This document shows, in pieces, positions 1 through 12,124 of a stretch of DNA of 64,000 nucleotides. The notes below the pieces were generated by a model. That model made no database searches and was not told the origin of the DNA. It was given only the letters and a program-made list of their open reading frames with translations. The position numbers and the translations under genes are program-made. Source of the DNA: Bursaphelenchus xylophilus (Eukaryota > Nematoda > Chromadorea > Rhabditida > Aphelenchoididae). Numbering within the stretch: position 1 is the stretch's first letter; each line of letters begins with the position of its first letter. The stretch spans positions 3,777,501 through 3,841,500 of the forward strand of contig CAJFCV020000005.1 of NCBI GenBank assembly GCA_904066235.2. The letters run 5' to 3'.

Positions 1-2058
1 CAAAACTTCTCCCCCTTGGCATGATCCTTTGCCATTACAATCGATGATTTCCTGAGGCGATAGGTTGGTCATGGGCCAGCGATTCTTGCGGGCAACGTTG
101 AAACGGTCATTCAGAGCGCCTAGAAAGTTTTTAAAATACGCCGAAGAGAACTGAGCTAAGACGCACAGATTTATGATAAATTTTGACCTATGAGTTTTCA
201 GTGGATCAACAAATCTCGGACTTCTCTATCTTCGTTAACAGATTTTCATCTCGAAACGTATTTTCATTGTCAGTCCAACATAAAAAATTTCAGCTTTTGG
301 TAGACTGAAATCCAACAGATTTTGTAAAATACGATGATTCCAATTACTATCAGTCCAATCATTCGACTGGACTTCCAAAAATTTTTTGAACTCATAAGCG
401 AGCCCATGCACGGAAATCTTTAGTAAAAGGCGAAAGATTTGTCCGTTTGAGGATGCATGGACCCCAGAGATACCGGATCAAACCCTTTTTGGAAGCTCAT
501 CAGAAAAGCGCGCGACAATTGAAATGGGTTCCTCTTTGGAGCGAGAGAGAAGAGACCGAATCTCAGTAGAAGAGAAGAAGAGAGAGAAAGGGTCGGAAAG
601 AACGCACATTTTCTAGCCCTTTTTGGTAATGACGTTGATTTCGCGCTTTGGTAACACTTTATGTATTGTTAGGTTTGTAAAACGAGGTTGACTCAAAGTA
701 ATTTGAGGTTTAGAAAAGATAATAAGCATGCATTTTTGGCACAATTATGCAACGACTAATCTATTTAAAATACGGTTCACAAGTATGCGCTAAATTTTAT
801 GAAGATTATTTGCGGCCTATTTAGAGACCGCATGAAAATTTTGAAGAAGATCGGCGGGTACAATTTAATATTCTCCTTATGAAAAAATCATCACAAGCCA
901 AAATTAAGGAACCCAGTTTAGTCTTATTACATTCCTATACAGAGAGAGACCCATAAATCATCAATCCCCAACTCACCCAAGGTTCCGAACACCCAGCAGC
1001 TTCCACAGTACACCGGGATGTGCTGATTTCTATTGGGGCTGCAGTAATTGATTCCATTTACATCCCTCCAGTCCCACTCAAATGGCAACGACGCCTCGAA
1101 TCCGGCGTGTTCCCAGGACCTTGGATAAGTCTTATGTTCTACAAAATTTTCCGACTGCCTGAGGCATTTGTGCTTCAAGTACTTGGACTCTCTTGGATAT
1201 TCCTTATGGGCTTTTTTATCAACCGAAACTGGATTTTCCATTTCTTCGGAGCTTTCAAACGACGAATCTGGATGTTTCAGATCTCTAACGTTGGAATGGT
1301 GGGATTCAGAAGGCTTGGGGCGGTAGGCCCGGTCGAGTTGGGCATGTTGAATGATCTCCTCTTCCTCCGAAGACTCAGACTCTTCACTGAGCTGGGGAAC
1401 GGCGATCGTATCCATGCGATCGAGCTCATCGGAATCTATTTTTAGGCGATAACGGCGGTTAGTGCGCTTGGCCTAAAATACAAGTTTTAGAAGGGGAAAA
1501 ATAATGGTACAAAGATCAAAATTCATAGAGGTTTCTTTGAAAAACAGAGTCAATTTGTGATAAGATGGTCAGCATAATCTTTGTTCTGGCTAGCTTGCAT
1601 TTTTTAACACAAGAAAAAACATCTTTTGAGGTATGAATTTTGATCAATCTTACCATAAAAGGATGTGTTTTCAGAACCAAAAAAAGTGAAAAGTTCCGAG
1701 CGTGTAGTTTACAGCACACAACAAAAATTTTGCCCATTTTGGAAGTTGCAGCGAAGAAGAGGCTCAAAATTTTGGAAATTCAAATCGTCCTACTACACAC
1801 ATCACGCAGAAAAATTTTTTAAAAATCGACCTGTCGTATATTCAGAAATTTATATACGAGTTTTGCTCAAAAATAGCCTCAAATTATTTATTTATAATAC
1901 CACTGATAGGAGCCAAGTTTATGTAAACATAAGGCGCTAAATTCTTCCATAAAAATATACGGCATACAATTTTTGTAATATAAAAGCTATTAATTTTACA
2001 TCCTTACCTCAACAGCCAGCGCAAAAAGCACCGACAGGACCAACGCGGTGACCCTCAT
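1..2058 (-). CDS. Cathepsin Z-like cysteine protease, 5' part (three exons, partial)
   Basis: Papain-family (C1) lysosomal or secreted carboxypeptidase of the cathepsin Z/X type. Exons on the minus strand: 2008-2058, 977-1472 and 119 down to the left edge; the phases join without a shift. Exon 1 encodes a hydrophobic signal peptide (MRVTALVLSVLFALA) and its ATG at 2058 gives the start. Residues about 18-120 are an unusual hydrophilic stretch rich in Glu, Ser and His. Then come the cathepsin Z hallmarks: YPRSWEH in the propeptide, WDWRDVNG, NQHIPVYCGSCW with the catalytic Cys near residue 176, and after the splice ALNDRFNVARK and LSPQEIIDCNGKGSCQGG. The catalytic His and Asn lie off the window. 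The 857-base intron (120-976) holds an arm of a transposon found again at 13.4 kb. Family call is firm; the extended acidic pro-region is the odd part. Confidence 0.9.
253..718 (+). repeat. Solo arm of a Tc1-type fold-back element in the cathepsin Z intron
   Basis: This stretch matches 13368-13818 in the same orientation and 12240-12590 in inverted orientation over long blocks, for example the run around CATGCACGGAAATCTTTAG and the purine-rich GAGAGAAGAG tract. The outer terminal repeat seen at 12125 and 13912 is missing here, so this is a truncated arm rather than a whole element. Confidence 0.75.
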
Positions 2059-2918
2059 TTTTAGGCCAATCGTCGGTAAACGGAGTGCAGACAAAATTAG
2101 GGAAGAGACAGGTCTTCTTCAATGTGCTTATCACTCTCAATTATCAGCTTCTGATAAGCGATTTCCCTGAAAAAAGTAATTGGAAAATGGCGCAAAAAAG
2201 ATGTCTGAAATTGGAAAGAAACGTATGGGAAACTCTAAAGATTACTCGAAGAGATTTGATTTTATACAACATAGCATTTATTCGACCTTATTTGTTAATT
2301 TTAAGATACAGATTACCGATTTGCAGTTTCATAAATCGCAAAATCATCAATTATATTATACTAGACAAAAACCTTAAAAAACATTAAAAAAAAAATTAAT
2401 GTTTTCGATAAAAAATCAAAGTGAAAATCACGAGAATCCAAGTTCTCAGTCCTTCTGGAATTTTGGATTACAATGCTTGGGGGTTTTTAAGAGGCCCACT
2501 TCGTTTGATTGTCCTTGGCTGATAAGACGAATGTTTTATAACGTGCACTGAGAAGGCGCTGTAATATCAGGTGAATCAGGATGACTTGGATGTACAACTG
2601 ACGGCGTTGTGATTTTAAAGTCAAAATATGTCTAGAGCAACTGAACTTCTATTTCTATCGAATCTTAAGGCCAAGGATATTCGTCAAGGATAAGATAGAT
2701 TTGTTGTCTAGAACGATAATCAAAGGGGACTATCACCTTTTAAGTTTCAATATATCAAATTTTCAGTTCCTTTTAGGTTACCCATTCGATAAATTCTCAT
2801 GTGAACCACAATTCAAACACAAAGCAACACTTGACCCAGAGAGGGGGAAGACTTGACTCATCCTCAAAAATGGTTATAAAGTACTAAAATTGCTATTTCC
2901 CAGTGATGAAACATGATT
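2059..2918. other. Intergenic, no gene seen
   Basis: Upstream of the cathepsin Z start. No open frame with family resemblance or splice support. It holds a pair of the dispersed ACTTGAC motifs at about 2825-2838 and 2842-2861, described under the findings. Confidence 0.6.
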
Positions 2919-2920
2919 TA

Positions 2921-4467
2921 CAGTGGCGGTCAAAAAAAACGGCCACCCCAAGATGATGCGCTCTAGCGCAGAAGAGAGTGGTCGTAGGAAGATAAATATG
3001 GTATCAGTGTAAAGCTTATGCAATACTAAGACGTGTGACTATAAACTTGTGGTGCTGTAGTGCTGGCCTAGCACGTACTGGGGCAATATGTTATTTTGGC
3101 CTGGTCAAAAAAAATGGCCACCCATAATTATTGTGCTTTAAACGCGGTTTATGTTATAAATTGGCGCCATATGCGACTGGACTAGGATAACTACATCAAT
3201 ACACATCAGTTCCAGTATTTCTTACTTTGTACATATGCCCTCAGGCATCAGTTAAGGTTGATGACCTTGTTCATGGTTAAGGCCCGGCCAAAATTTTTTT
3301 TAGATTTGTGTCGTTGTTTTGATAATCCTGAGCAATACTATAGACGGTATTGATCGTATTCATGTGTAAAACTGTCCACTTCTGCCAAAATTGCGCCCCT
3401 TCTGATAATAAAACTCAAAAAAGCAGATTTTTTGGCCGAAATTTTTTCAAAAATCCGTTTTGGAGGCCGCTAAACAATTAATGTAGAACCTTAAACAGGC
3501 TTTATCTGTACAAGAGCATCATGGACATTTGTTTTAACACGGCACCGGTTAAAGGAAACTACCGCCCGAAACGACAGATACCGTTTTGTTACAGTTTTCG
3601 ACTTCAGGAAATAATCATAAACTTTGTCAAGGTCTGTAACCCGAATTTTAACTTTAGGGGCTCATATTTATCTTTAAATGATTGAGTGGTATCTCAACAA
3701 TGCCACAAATGCAAGACTAGATTCTAATTTCTATTCAACGATGTTTCGGAAACGGGCAAAATTCATGATTACTTCCTGAAGTCGAAAACTGTAACAAAAC
3801 GGTATCTGTCGTTTCGGGCGGTCGTTTCCTTTAACCGGTGCCGTGTTAAAACAAATGTCCATGATGTTCTTGTACAAATAAAGCCTGTTTAAGATTCTAC
3901 ACTAATTGTTTAGCGGCCTCCAAAACGAATTTTTGAAAAAATTTCGGCCAAAAAATCTGCTTTTTTGAGTTTTATTATCAGAAGGGGCGCAATTTTGGCA
4001 GAAGTGGACAGTTTTACACATGAATACGATCAATACCGTCTATAGTATTGCTCAGGATTATCAAAACAACGACACAAATCTAAAAAAAATTTTGGCCGGG
4101 CCTTAACCATGAACAAGGTCATCAACCTTAACTGATGCCTGAGGGCATATGTACAAAGTAAGAAATACTGGAACTGATGTGTATTGATGTAGTTATCCTA
4201 GTCCAGTCGCATATGGCGCCAATTTATAACATAAACCGCGTTTAAAGCACAATAATTATGGGTGGCCATTTTTTTTGACCAGGCCAAAAGAACATCTTGC
4301 CCCAGTACGTGCTAGGCCAGCACTACAGCACCACAAGTTTATAGTCACACGTCTTAGTATTGCATAAGCTTTACACTGATACCATATTTATAATATCTTC
4401 CTACGACCACTCTCTTCTGCGCTAGAGCGCATCATCTTGGGATGGCCGTTTTTTTTGACCGCCACTG
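2921..4467. mobile_element. Long palindromic (fold-back) Tc1/mariner-like element, copy 1
   Basis: The element starts CAGTGGCGGTCAAAAAAAAC and ends with the inverse, flanked on both sides by TA (2919-2920 and 4468-4469), the target duplication of Tc1/mariner transposons. The left arm (about 2921-3634) and right arm (about 3755-4467) are near-perfect inverted repeats of about 710 bases around a loop of about 120 bases. There is no transposase frame, so it is non-autonomous. A second copy lies at 6116-7658. A transcript across it would fold into a very long hairpin. Confidence 0.9.
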
Positions 4468-4652
4468 TAGCACACGAAACAACGTATTTTACTCCGAAGA
4501 GAACACTTGACACAAAGGTAAAAGGCTTCATCAAACCCTGTAACCTTTATAAAATCCCACTAAACCCTCAAAATCAACGAAAAGACACGTTATTGTCAGT
4601 AATAAAGCGTGGTTTACTCCTCCACCAAACAAAATATTCGAATCGGATTCGA

Positions 4653-7600
4653 TTATTCCTGGTCTGCTAGTTTGTCTGATTTGTCCACCGGTCGCACGCA
4701 TATCTTGTCCGCTGCCAGCGCGGTCTGGGAGTAGTGGACGGGGAAATGGAGGCCGTCGATCACTGCTGTGTCCACGGGGAAGAGCCAAAGGCCCCAGCCG
4801 AAGACGGCCCGAAAATTGAAAGGGCGGCCGAAATTGTAATCCGCTCGGTAGTCGCCGCTGAAAAACTTGAATAATGTTAACTTTACTCGTATTTTACTCT
4901 ATCACAATTTTTATTATCAAACTTTGATTTTTGATACGAGAGGAACACATGACCCAAAGTTGGGACAAGTCTTCCCCTCAGCAGAAAATATCCAAAATAT
5001 CCCATGAATTCGTATTTTAGGAATTTTAAAAATCTCTTTATTATACCATAGCAACAAAAAAGTCGTATAATGCCTAAAACTGACGTATTTCTCCATGTCC
5101 TAACAAAAAGTAACACTTGACGCAAGGGTCAAGTTTTTCCCTGCGTTTACCCCAAATCCAAAAAACATACCGTATGATTGGAATCTTGGCTTGTTCACAA
5201 GTCGTCTCATTCAACGATACCAACCCAAAATGATATATCAACAACTCGCCCAAAGGATAATACCCAAAGACTCCGCACATCACCAAGGATATCACGATTT
5301 GTGCGAAATAACCGGCTTCACCTGACCAATCCTGGTTCACAAAGTACCGAATGACTCCTTCTATGCTTGTCACCAGTGTCCTGAAATCAAAAACCAATGC
5401 TAATCTCGGTGTTTGCAAAAATGCCAAGTGCTCAAGTTTTCGTTGTGGGACCCAAAAAAAATCGCAAAAATGATTCCTAAACCGACTTACCACGCTACAA
5501 CACAGCATCCGTAGAACAGATAGAGCAGAAAGAACTTGTAGTTGCCAAAGGAAACGCACTTGTTGATCCACGGACAATGATGGTCGTATTTTATGACACA
5601 AAATCCACATGAACTACAATGATGAGCGCGGTCGGGTTTGATCAGCGAACATTGATAACAGTATCTGGAAATACTGATTTTTAAGAGATATATAGCTTTT
5701 ATTGAGTTGAAAATTTTTTCGCGTGCTTTTGCTTTTTGAGTCAAGTGTTTTCCTATGCAAATTTAACGCAAAAAATAGCACCGGAAAATTGAAATGCTCG
5801 TATTTTACCTTCTATTTCAAGTCCTTTCACTCGGCGAAAAACAAAAGTGCCAAAAATTTCCTTTTTTTCCAATACGTGTCAAGTCTTCCTCTCAAACCAG
5901 TTTTTCTCAATTTTTGAGATTTTCTCCTCTTTTGCAAATACAACGCAGATGTCTTCAAAAATTTTTTAACTCAATTTACACCGATGTCTATTAAACTTGG
6001 TATAATCTAACTTCATTATATTAAGTATCCGCTTTTTGCGCAAATTTTATAGCAGCAAGTAATATAACAAAGTTATATGCCTAACTTTCTACTGCCATTC
6101 AAATCCAATTAGATACAGTGGCGGTCAAAAAAAAACGGCCACCCCAAGATGATGCGCTCTAACGCAGAAGAGAGTGGTCGTAGGAAGATAAATATGGTAT
6201 CATTGTAAAGCTTATGGAATACTAAGACGTGTGACTATACGCTTGTGGTACTGTAGTGCTGGCCTAGCACGTACTGGGGCAATATGTTCTTTTGGCCTGG
6301 TCAAAAAAAATGGCCACCCATAATTATTTTGCTTTAAACGCGGTGTATGTTAGAAATTGCCACCATATGGGACTGGACTAGGATAGCTATATCAATACAC
6401 ACCAATTCCAGTATTTTTTACTTTGTACATATGCCCTCAGGCATCAGTCAAGGTTGATGACCTTGTTCATGGTTAAGGCCCGGCCAAATTTTTTTTCGGG
6501 TTTGTGCCGTTGTTTTGATAATCCGAGGCAATACTGCAGACGGTATTGATCGTATTCGTGTGTAAGACTGCCCACTTTTGTTAAAATTGTGCCCCTTCTG
6601 ATAAGAAAACTCAAAAAATGGAATTTTTTGACCTAATTTTCTCCAAATATCCGTTTTGGAGGCCGCTAAACAATGAATGTAGAATCTTAAACAGGTTTTA
6701 TTTGTACAAGAACATCATGGACATTTGTTTTAACACGGCAACGGTTAAAGGAAACGACCGTCCGAAACGACAGATACCGTTTTGTTACAGTTTTCGACTT
6801 CAGGAAATAGTCATAAACTTTGTCAAGGTCTGCAACCCGAATTTCCACTTTAGGGGCTCATATTTATTTTTAACTGATTAAGTGGTATCTCAACTACGCC
6901 ACAAATGCGATACTATATTCTAATTTCTATTCAACGAGGTTTCGGAACCGGACAAAGTTCATGATTACTTCATGAAGTCAAAAACTGTAACAAAACGGTA
7001 TCTGTCGTTTCGGACGGTCGTTTCCTTTAACCGTTGCCGTGTTAAAACAAATGTCCATGATGTTCTTGTACAAATAAAACCTGTTTAAGATTCTAAATTC
7101 ATTGTTTAGCGGCCTCCAAAACGGATTTTTGGAGAAAATTAGGTCAAAAAATTCCATTTTTTGAGTTTTCTTATCAGAAGGGGCACAATTTTAACAAAAG
7201 TGGGCAGTCTTACACACGAATACGATCAATACCGTCTGCAGTATTGCCTCGGATTATCAAAACAACGGCACAAACCCGAAAAAAAATTTGGCCGGGCCTT
7301 AACCATGAACAAGGTCATCAACCTTGACTGATGCCTGAGGGCATATGTACAAAGTAAAAAATACTGGAATTGGTGTGTATTGATATAGCTATCCTAGTCC
7401 AGTCCCATATGGTGGCAATTTCTAACATACACCGCGTTTAAAGCAAAATAATTATGGGTGGCCATTTTTTTTGACCAGGCCAAAAGAACATATTGCCCCA
7501 GTACGTGCTAGGCCAGCACTACAGTACCACAAGCGTATAGTCACACGTCTTAGTATTCCATAAGCTTTACAATGATACCATATTTATCTTCCTACGACCA

Positions 7601-9049
7601 CTCTCTTCTGCGTTAGAGCGCATCATCTTGGGGTGGCCGTTTTTTTTGACCGCCACTGTAGGTCAAAGACTCTTCGGCTGTCTTTTGCAACCATCAAGTC
7701 TGCATTAAATGTCCTGCACAAGTCAGAACACTCCATATGACTTCCTTCCTGGTCACAAGTCTAATAAAATTTTGACTCAACTCAATTAAAATATTTCCTA
7801 ACTTGTTGACTATTTGTCATGCAGTGAGTTATTACAAATACAAGCCAATTTTCGTCTTTCCTAATTAAAATATATATGATTTGAACTTTTTGTTGACTAG
7901 AACTGGACAAAACACTAATTATTCGTCAAAATCCGGTAGAAAATTAACTTATTGTGATTTTGCAGTGCACTCTGATCAGCATGAAGTACGATGTGATCGC
8001 TAGTTTCCAAAAAAATAAGGAGATTAATTCAAAAAACAACTTAACGCATCGAGGAATCGAACCTGAGAGTCTTGGCACGCTATGATCAACGCTCTACCAC
8101 TGCGCTAAAGAAGCAACGAGGCAAAGCAAAGGGAAGAACCGCGAATTTTTGTCAGAGTGGCAGTGCGTTGAGTATTGTGCGCGGAACATCGCGGGTTCGA
8201 CTCCCCTTGAGCAAAAATGCTGGTAAAGGTCGTTGCGCGCTAAACCTTGCTTTCAACGGATGCAAAAAGACATCTCAGACCCTATGCAAGGTTTCAACTC
8301 ACCGTATCCTCCCAAAGTGATCCGTTTCCACCAGCAATAATCCTTTTTGTTCCACAACTTTGACCAAAATTTTGATCTGCTCCTCCACTTGATTCACATT
8401 CGAAACGTCCGGCATATATCGTCCATTCGCATTTGGGGTGCAATCCTTGAGGCGTTTGTCGATTTCCTCGTCCACAAAGTAGATGTCGGGCACTTGAGAG
8501 ACGGGGGTTCGAAGGGTTTGAATCAGAGACCACATCATCATCAAGGTCAGAGAACACCAAATAAAGAGGTAGAAGGAGACCTGGACTCCACTCCGCAACA
8601 TCTTCCCGCATAGTACAAAACCATAGACGTAGGCACTGGAATAATATCGGGTAAAAAGAAGTCAAAACGAGACTTTTTGATATTTTTTGGAGTTTGAGGT
8701 GAAAAATAAAAATTTTGATTTTTTTTCAAGAAATATTTTTCAAAAATGTAAAATACGGCAATTTATCCATAAAACAACAGAAAATTTTAAAAAAATTATT
8801 TCCAAAACGAAAGTCTGCGTCCTTGGCATTCTGCAATAAACAGTAAAGCCCTCACAAAATATGGTAAAATACGCAACAACACGATTCTGAAAAACTAGAA
8901 AAAATTATTATTTTTACTTACCAATACCAGAAGAGGACCAGCTGAATAATGAGCAGACTGTTGAGCAGTAAATGCAGTACAAGACCCAAGAGCGGCCGTT
9001 TTTCTCGCACATTTCTCACGTACACGTAGATCACCGAATACCAGGACAT
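4653..9049 (-). CDS. DHHC-type protein S-palmitoyltransferase (ZDHHC2/15/20-like)
   Basis: Integral membrane enzyme that attaches palmitate to cysteines of target proteins, at Golgi, endosome or plasma membrane. Exons on the minus strand: 8922-9049, 8303-8635, 5491-5664, 5171-5380, 4653-4857; all phases agree and give 349 residues. The start ATG at 9049 is followed by two N-terminal membrane segments ([21 protein letters not shown] and [15 protein letters not shown]). The cysteine-rich domain runs from RYCYQC (residue 154) through [11 protein letters not shown] to the catalytic DHHC at 181-184, followed by [16 protein letters not shown]. Two more membrane segments and the family TTxE motif (NETTCEQ) follow, and the C terminus holds the NxGxxxNxxxVFG-type block ([14 protein letters not shown]). 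The 2.6-kb intron 5665-8302 contains a palindromic transposon and tRNA-like relics. Confidence 0.93.
6116..7658. mobile_element. Long palindromic (fold-back) Tc1/mariner-like element, copy 2
   Basis: Same family as 2921-4467: CAGTGGCGGTCAAAAAAAAA terminus, inverse at the right end, TA on both sides (6114-6115 and 7659-7660). Arms are about 6116-6830 and 6945-7658. It lies inside the largest intron of the DHHC gene. Base variants that distinguish it from copy 1 occur in both of its arms. Confidence 0.9.
8043..8114 (-). pseudogene. tRNA-like relic
   Basis: On the minus strand it shows a good A-box/D-arm (TAGCGCAGTGGTAGAGCG) and a B-box/T-loop (GGTTCGATTCC) at tRNA spacing. The 5' acceptor strand GCTTCTT does not pair with the 3' strand ATGCGTT, the anticodon stem is poor, and the T-stem has a mismatch. 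It is probably a decayed tRNA or the head of a tRNA-derived SINE within the DHHC intron. Confidence 0.55.
8146..8217 (+). pseudogene. Second tRNA-like relic
   Basis: It is 72 bases long, with a matching seven-base acceptor pair (TTTTTGT with GCAAAAA) and a B-box-like GGGTTCGACTCCC. The D-arm and anticodon arm are degenerate and three extra bases lie between the T-arm and the acceptor. It sits 31 bases from the opposite-strand relic at 8043-8114. Confidence 0.4.
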
Positions 9050-12000
9050 GTGGCCGCGATATTACGAACGATCGGTTTATTACCAACAGACCGCTTTCAG
9101 TGGAAGATAGTCAAGAATGAAATGGAAATTCGAGTTTTTTGGAAAAACTTTTTGCAAAATAAAAAATGAAAACGAAAATTTAATTTTTTTATTTCTGTTT
9201 TTTTTTTTTTTTTTTTTGATTGAAGTGTCAGATTTTGTGAGTTGTTCCAGTTTCTTTCGCACTTGCCCATCTATTTTTACATTTCTCAATTTCCTTGAAT
9301 GTCCTTTTTATTTTCTCTCAATTTCCTCTCACGTACTTGTAAATCCCATTTCTGTCTGATCAAATTACAATTAGCCCTAACAATCGACGCAAACCCGCCT
9401 CTGTAAAATTGTAAATCCCCGGGAATTCCCATTTCTTTCGCTTGCAATCAAATTACCACGTAAATCACGAGGCCCTTTCACGTACCTGTCAGTATACTTG
9501 GTATTTCATTTTATTTTTGCTTATTACATTAGGCCCTAAAGGCAAGATCTTTGCGTTAGCGCCTTCGCTTCTCGCATGTTCCTTTTGTGCGTTTTTTTTG
9601 ACTTTATTATAAATTGATTTTGCAATTTATTTTTTTGCATAGATTCTGAAGATAGAAATAACTTTGGAAGATATTTGTTGAGGTCAATGCCATAAATATT
9701 ATTGTAAATGGCTGGAAGTAAAAGTTGAGACCCAAGGGAAGACTTGACTCACAATTCTGAAAAAATGTAATGAGCAATATAAAACTTGAAAATTAAAGTC
9801 CTAGCAAAAGTTTCCGTTCAAATAGCAAGCCCTCACATTTATTTTTTCAAATTGAACAATGATTGAGTCAAGTGTTTCTTTTTTGTTTATAACATCCTTT
9901 GTGGTCAAAATCAATTTAGATTCCTTATAAAGCTGATGCGCATGTGCTAAATAGTCTCGTCTGCAGTTGAAATATCCAAAATTTGATCTACAATGTTAGT
10001 ATTGTCAAATTAGTCCAAGAAGGGAAGACTTGACACATGACGTGAATAAGTTGCCAACAAGTCAAAACTGATGAATAATGTCATCGTAGTGCAATGTTGA
10101 AATTTTAATTAACCTTTTTATGCATCTTACAACGACATATTCAAAAACCCAAATAATTTGAGTCAACTGTTCCTCTCAAAAAAATAACTGCTTCGGCGGC
10201 CGTAAAATCACTTTATCTGCGCCTAAATTAAGTCTTGTCCACAAATTATTATAAAATGACAACAATAATTGAGTTTATACGTGACTTCCCCAAGGAAACA
10301 AGCTCATTCTTATATCATTTTACTTCCAGATTATTTGAGTGTAACTTCTGCAGCTTCAAATTAAAAATCGAATAATGCAAAATAAATTGGCAATTTCAGG
10401 AAAGTAGATCCAAATTTTATTAGCAGTAGTTTTGTAAGATTGAGGTGCAAATTGCAATTAAGTAAGGTAAATTAATTTGGGAGAAACTCTCAACATTCGA
10501 TGTAATTTGCAAAAGTTTTACGTTTACAATGTTGTAATTGCGTTTGCAAAGTTTGAAAGAGCAATTCTCTGCTGTTCCTGAGGTACAGTAAGAATTTTAA
10601 GGAAGTAATTTTTGATGACAAAAAATAAAAATTATGTCATATTTTTTGTTTGTTACCAAGCTATACGTGCTCTAATGTGGTTTAGAAAAGGAGTTCGATT
10701 TGAATATAATTTATAGTACTCCACGTGCTGTGCTATATATGTCTAACAAGATTGTAAAACTACAAATTACACCTAAAGTGAGGCTCTATTCGTCCGATTT
10801 TATGGTTCGAAGCCAATTTGCACTTTCAACGGCTCTTTTTTGAATAGCTTTGGGGCAGAGCACAACAATTAATCCCAATAGAAAAGCGAGAATTTAGTAA
10901 ATTCTCGCCATTATTGATTGAATTTTTGCGACATTTCGTTACAAAATAGATGGTCATAAAGATGCGATGGTTTCATGCAATCAACAGAAAGCTAGGAATT
11001 TGGTGAAGAGTGGATAAGAAAGAATGGACGCTTGTCTGTCTTCCAAGAGTATAGTCGTGCTTCTAGCCGGATTCTATTTTGAGATACAGGTCTTCAAAGA
11101 TGACAATTACTACAATCCTTTGCAGTGGCCTAACAGAAAATTTTTAGTTCAGGAAAATACAGAACTAGGCCCATCAGAAGTATCATGCCACTATCAATAA
11201 ACATGCAAAAAAACAAAGACCGGTCCCTACTTGTTTTAGAGTTATACATCAATCTTTCTGTAGAACAAAACCAATTTCCCGGGTTTTTTGGCACAACGAA
11301 AAAACCCTTGGCATTCCGCAAATCACGAAAAATAATTATAAAAAAGATCGTCAAATTCATCATATTCTTTCAAAAACAGTGAGTACTTGCGGTAATATGA
11401 ACCCATATGGGATCATATTTGCCATTTGGCTGTATTTCAACTCTTGTACGCACTGGAGACCAAATACGGAGCTTCAATTGGAGAGAAAACAGATTGATAC
11501 CGGGGTATAGAAAGGCAGAAATCAGCAGAGTTGTGTGATAGATTAAATAGCAGTCGAGTATGTTGTCAGAAAATAAGGACAATTGGATTATGTGTTGGTT
11601 TGAATGTAGTTAGGATCAATTTGTTTAGGTATTTTTGTTTTAAATGTTTGTGTTCTTAACTGATGTATTTTCGTATTTATATCCTTCATCTCCTTTTCCG
11701 TCCTAAATAAAGAAGAAGAAGATTGAAAGACTCACCATTATACCAACCGCATAAGCCTGCACCTAATGAAATCTGTTTCAAATGAAGACTAGCCAAATCC
11801 CCAGCTACCATTCAATAAAAATTGATGGATGGTTCATAGGAATCAACCACTAAAAGCCATGGGTTTATATAACTAGGTCCTTTTACGCCGTAATTCTACG
11901 TAAAGAACATTTTTACGTCGAGGGAAAATAAATTCTTCGAGATTTTGCCGAAATATTTACGTTTTACACAATGCCAAACGCTGTTTGTTTTCGTGCCGAA

Positions 12001-12124
12001 GTTCAACACGATTCACCAAATTAATTGTTGTGGAGTACTGACAAAGCGGATATTGGAAAATTTACAATCGTTTTTTAAAATTTTTTAGATTCAAAAAGCT
12101 CAACAAGATTCGTATTGGAAGGTA
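9050..12124. other. Long intergenic stretch, AT-rich, no supported gene
   Basis: It contains a poly-T tract near 9197-9217, four copies of the ACTTGAC motif (about 9735, 9864, 10019, 10160) and an AATAAA near 11706. Two short minus-strand frames at 11130-11363 and 11370-11582 contain hydrophobic stretches, but they have no recognisable family and no good splice junction joining them, so I do not call a gene. Confidence 0.5.

Noticed and set aside
1020..1445. 141-residue plus-strand frame
   Set aside because: Shadow of cathepsin Z exon 2, which has splice and motif support on the minus strand.
11130..11811. Possible chemoreceptor-like gene from two hydrophobic minus-strand frames and a donor-like site near 11731
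   Set aside because: Frames could not be joined by valid splice sites and membrane segments are too few and weak for a receptor call.
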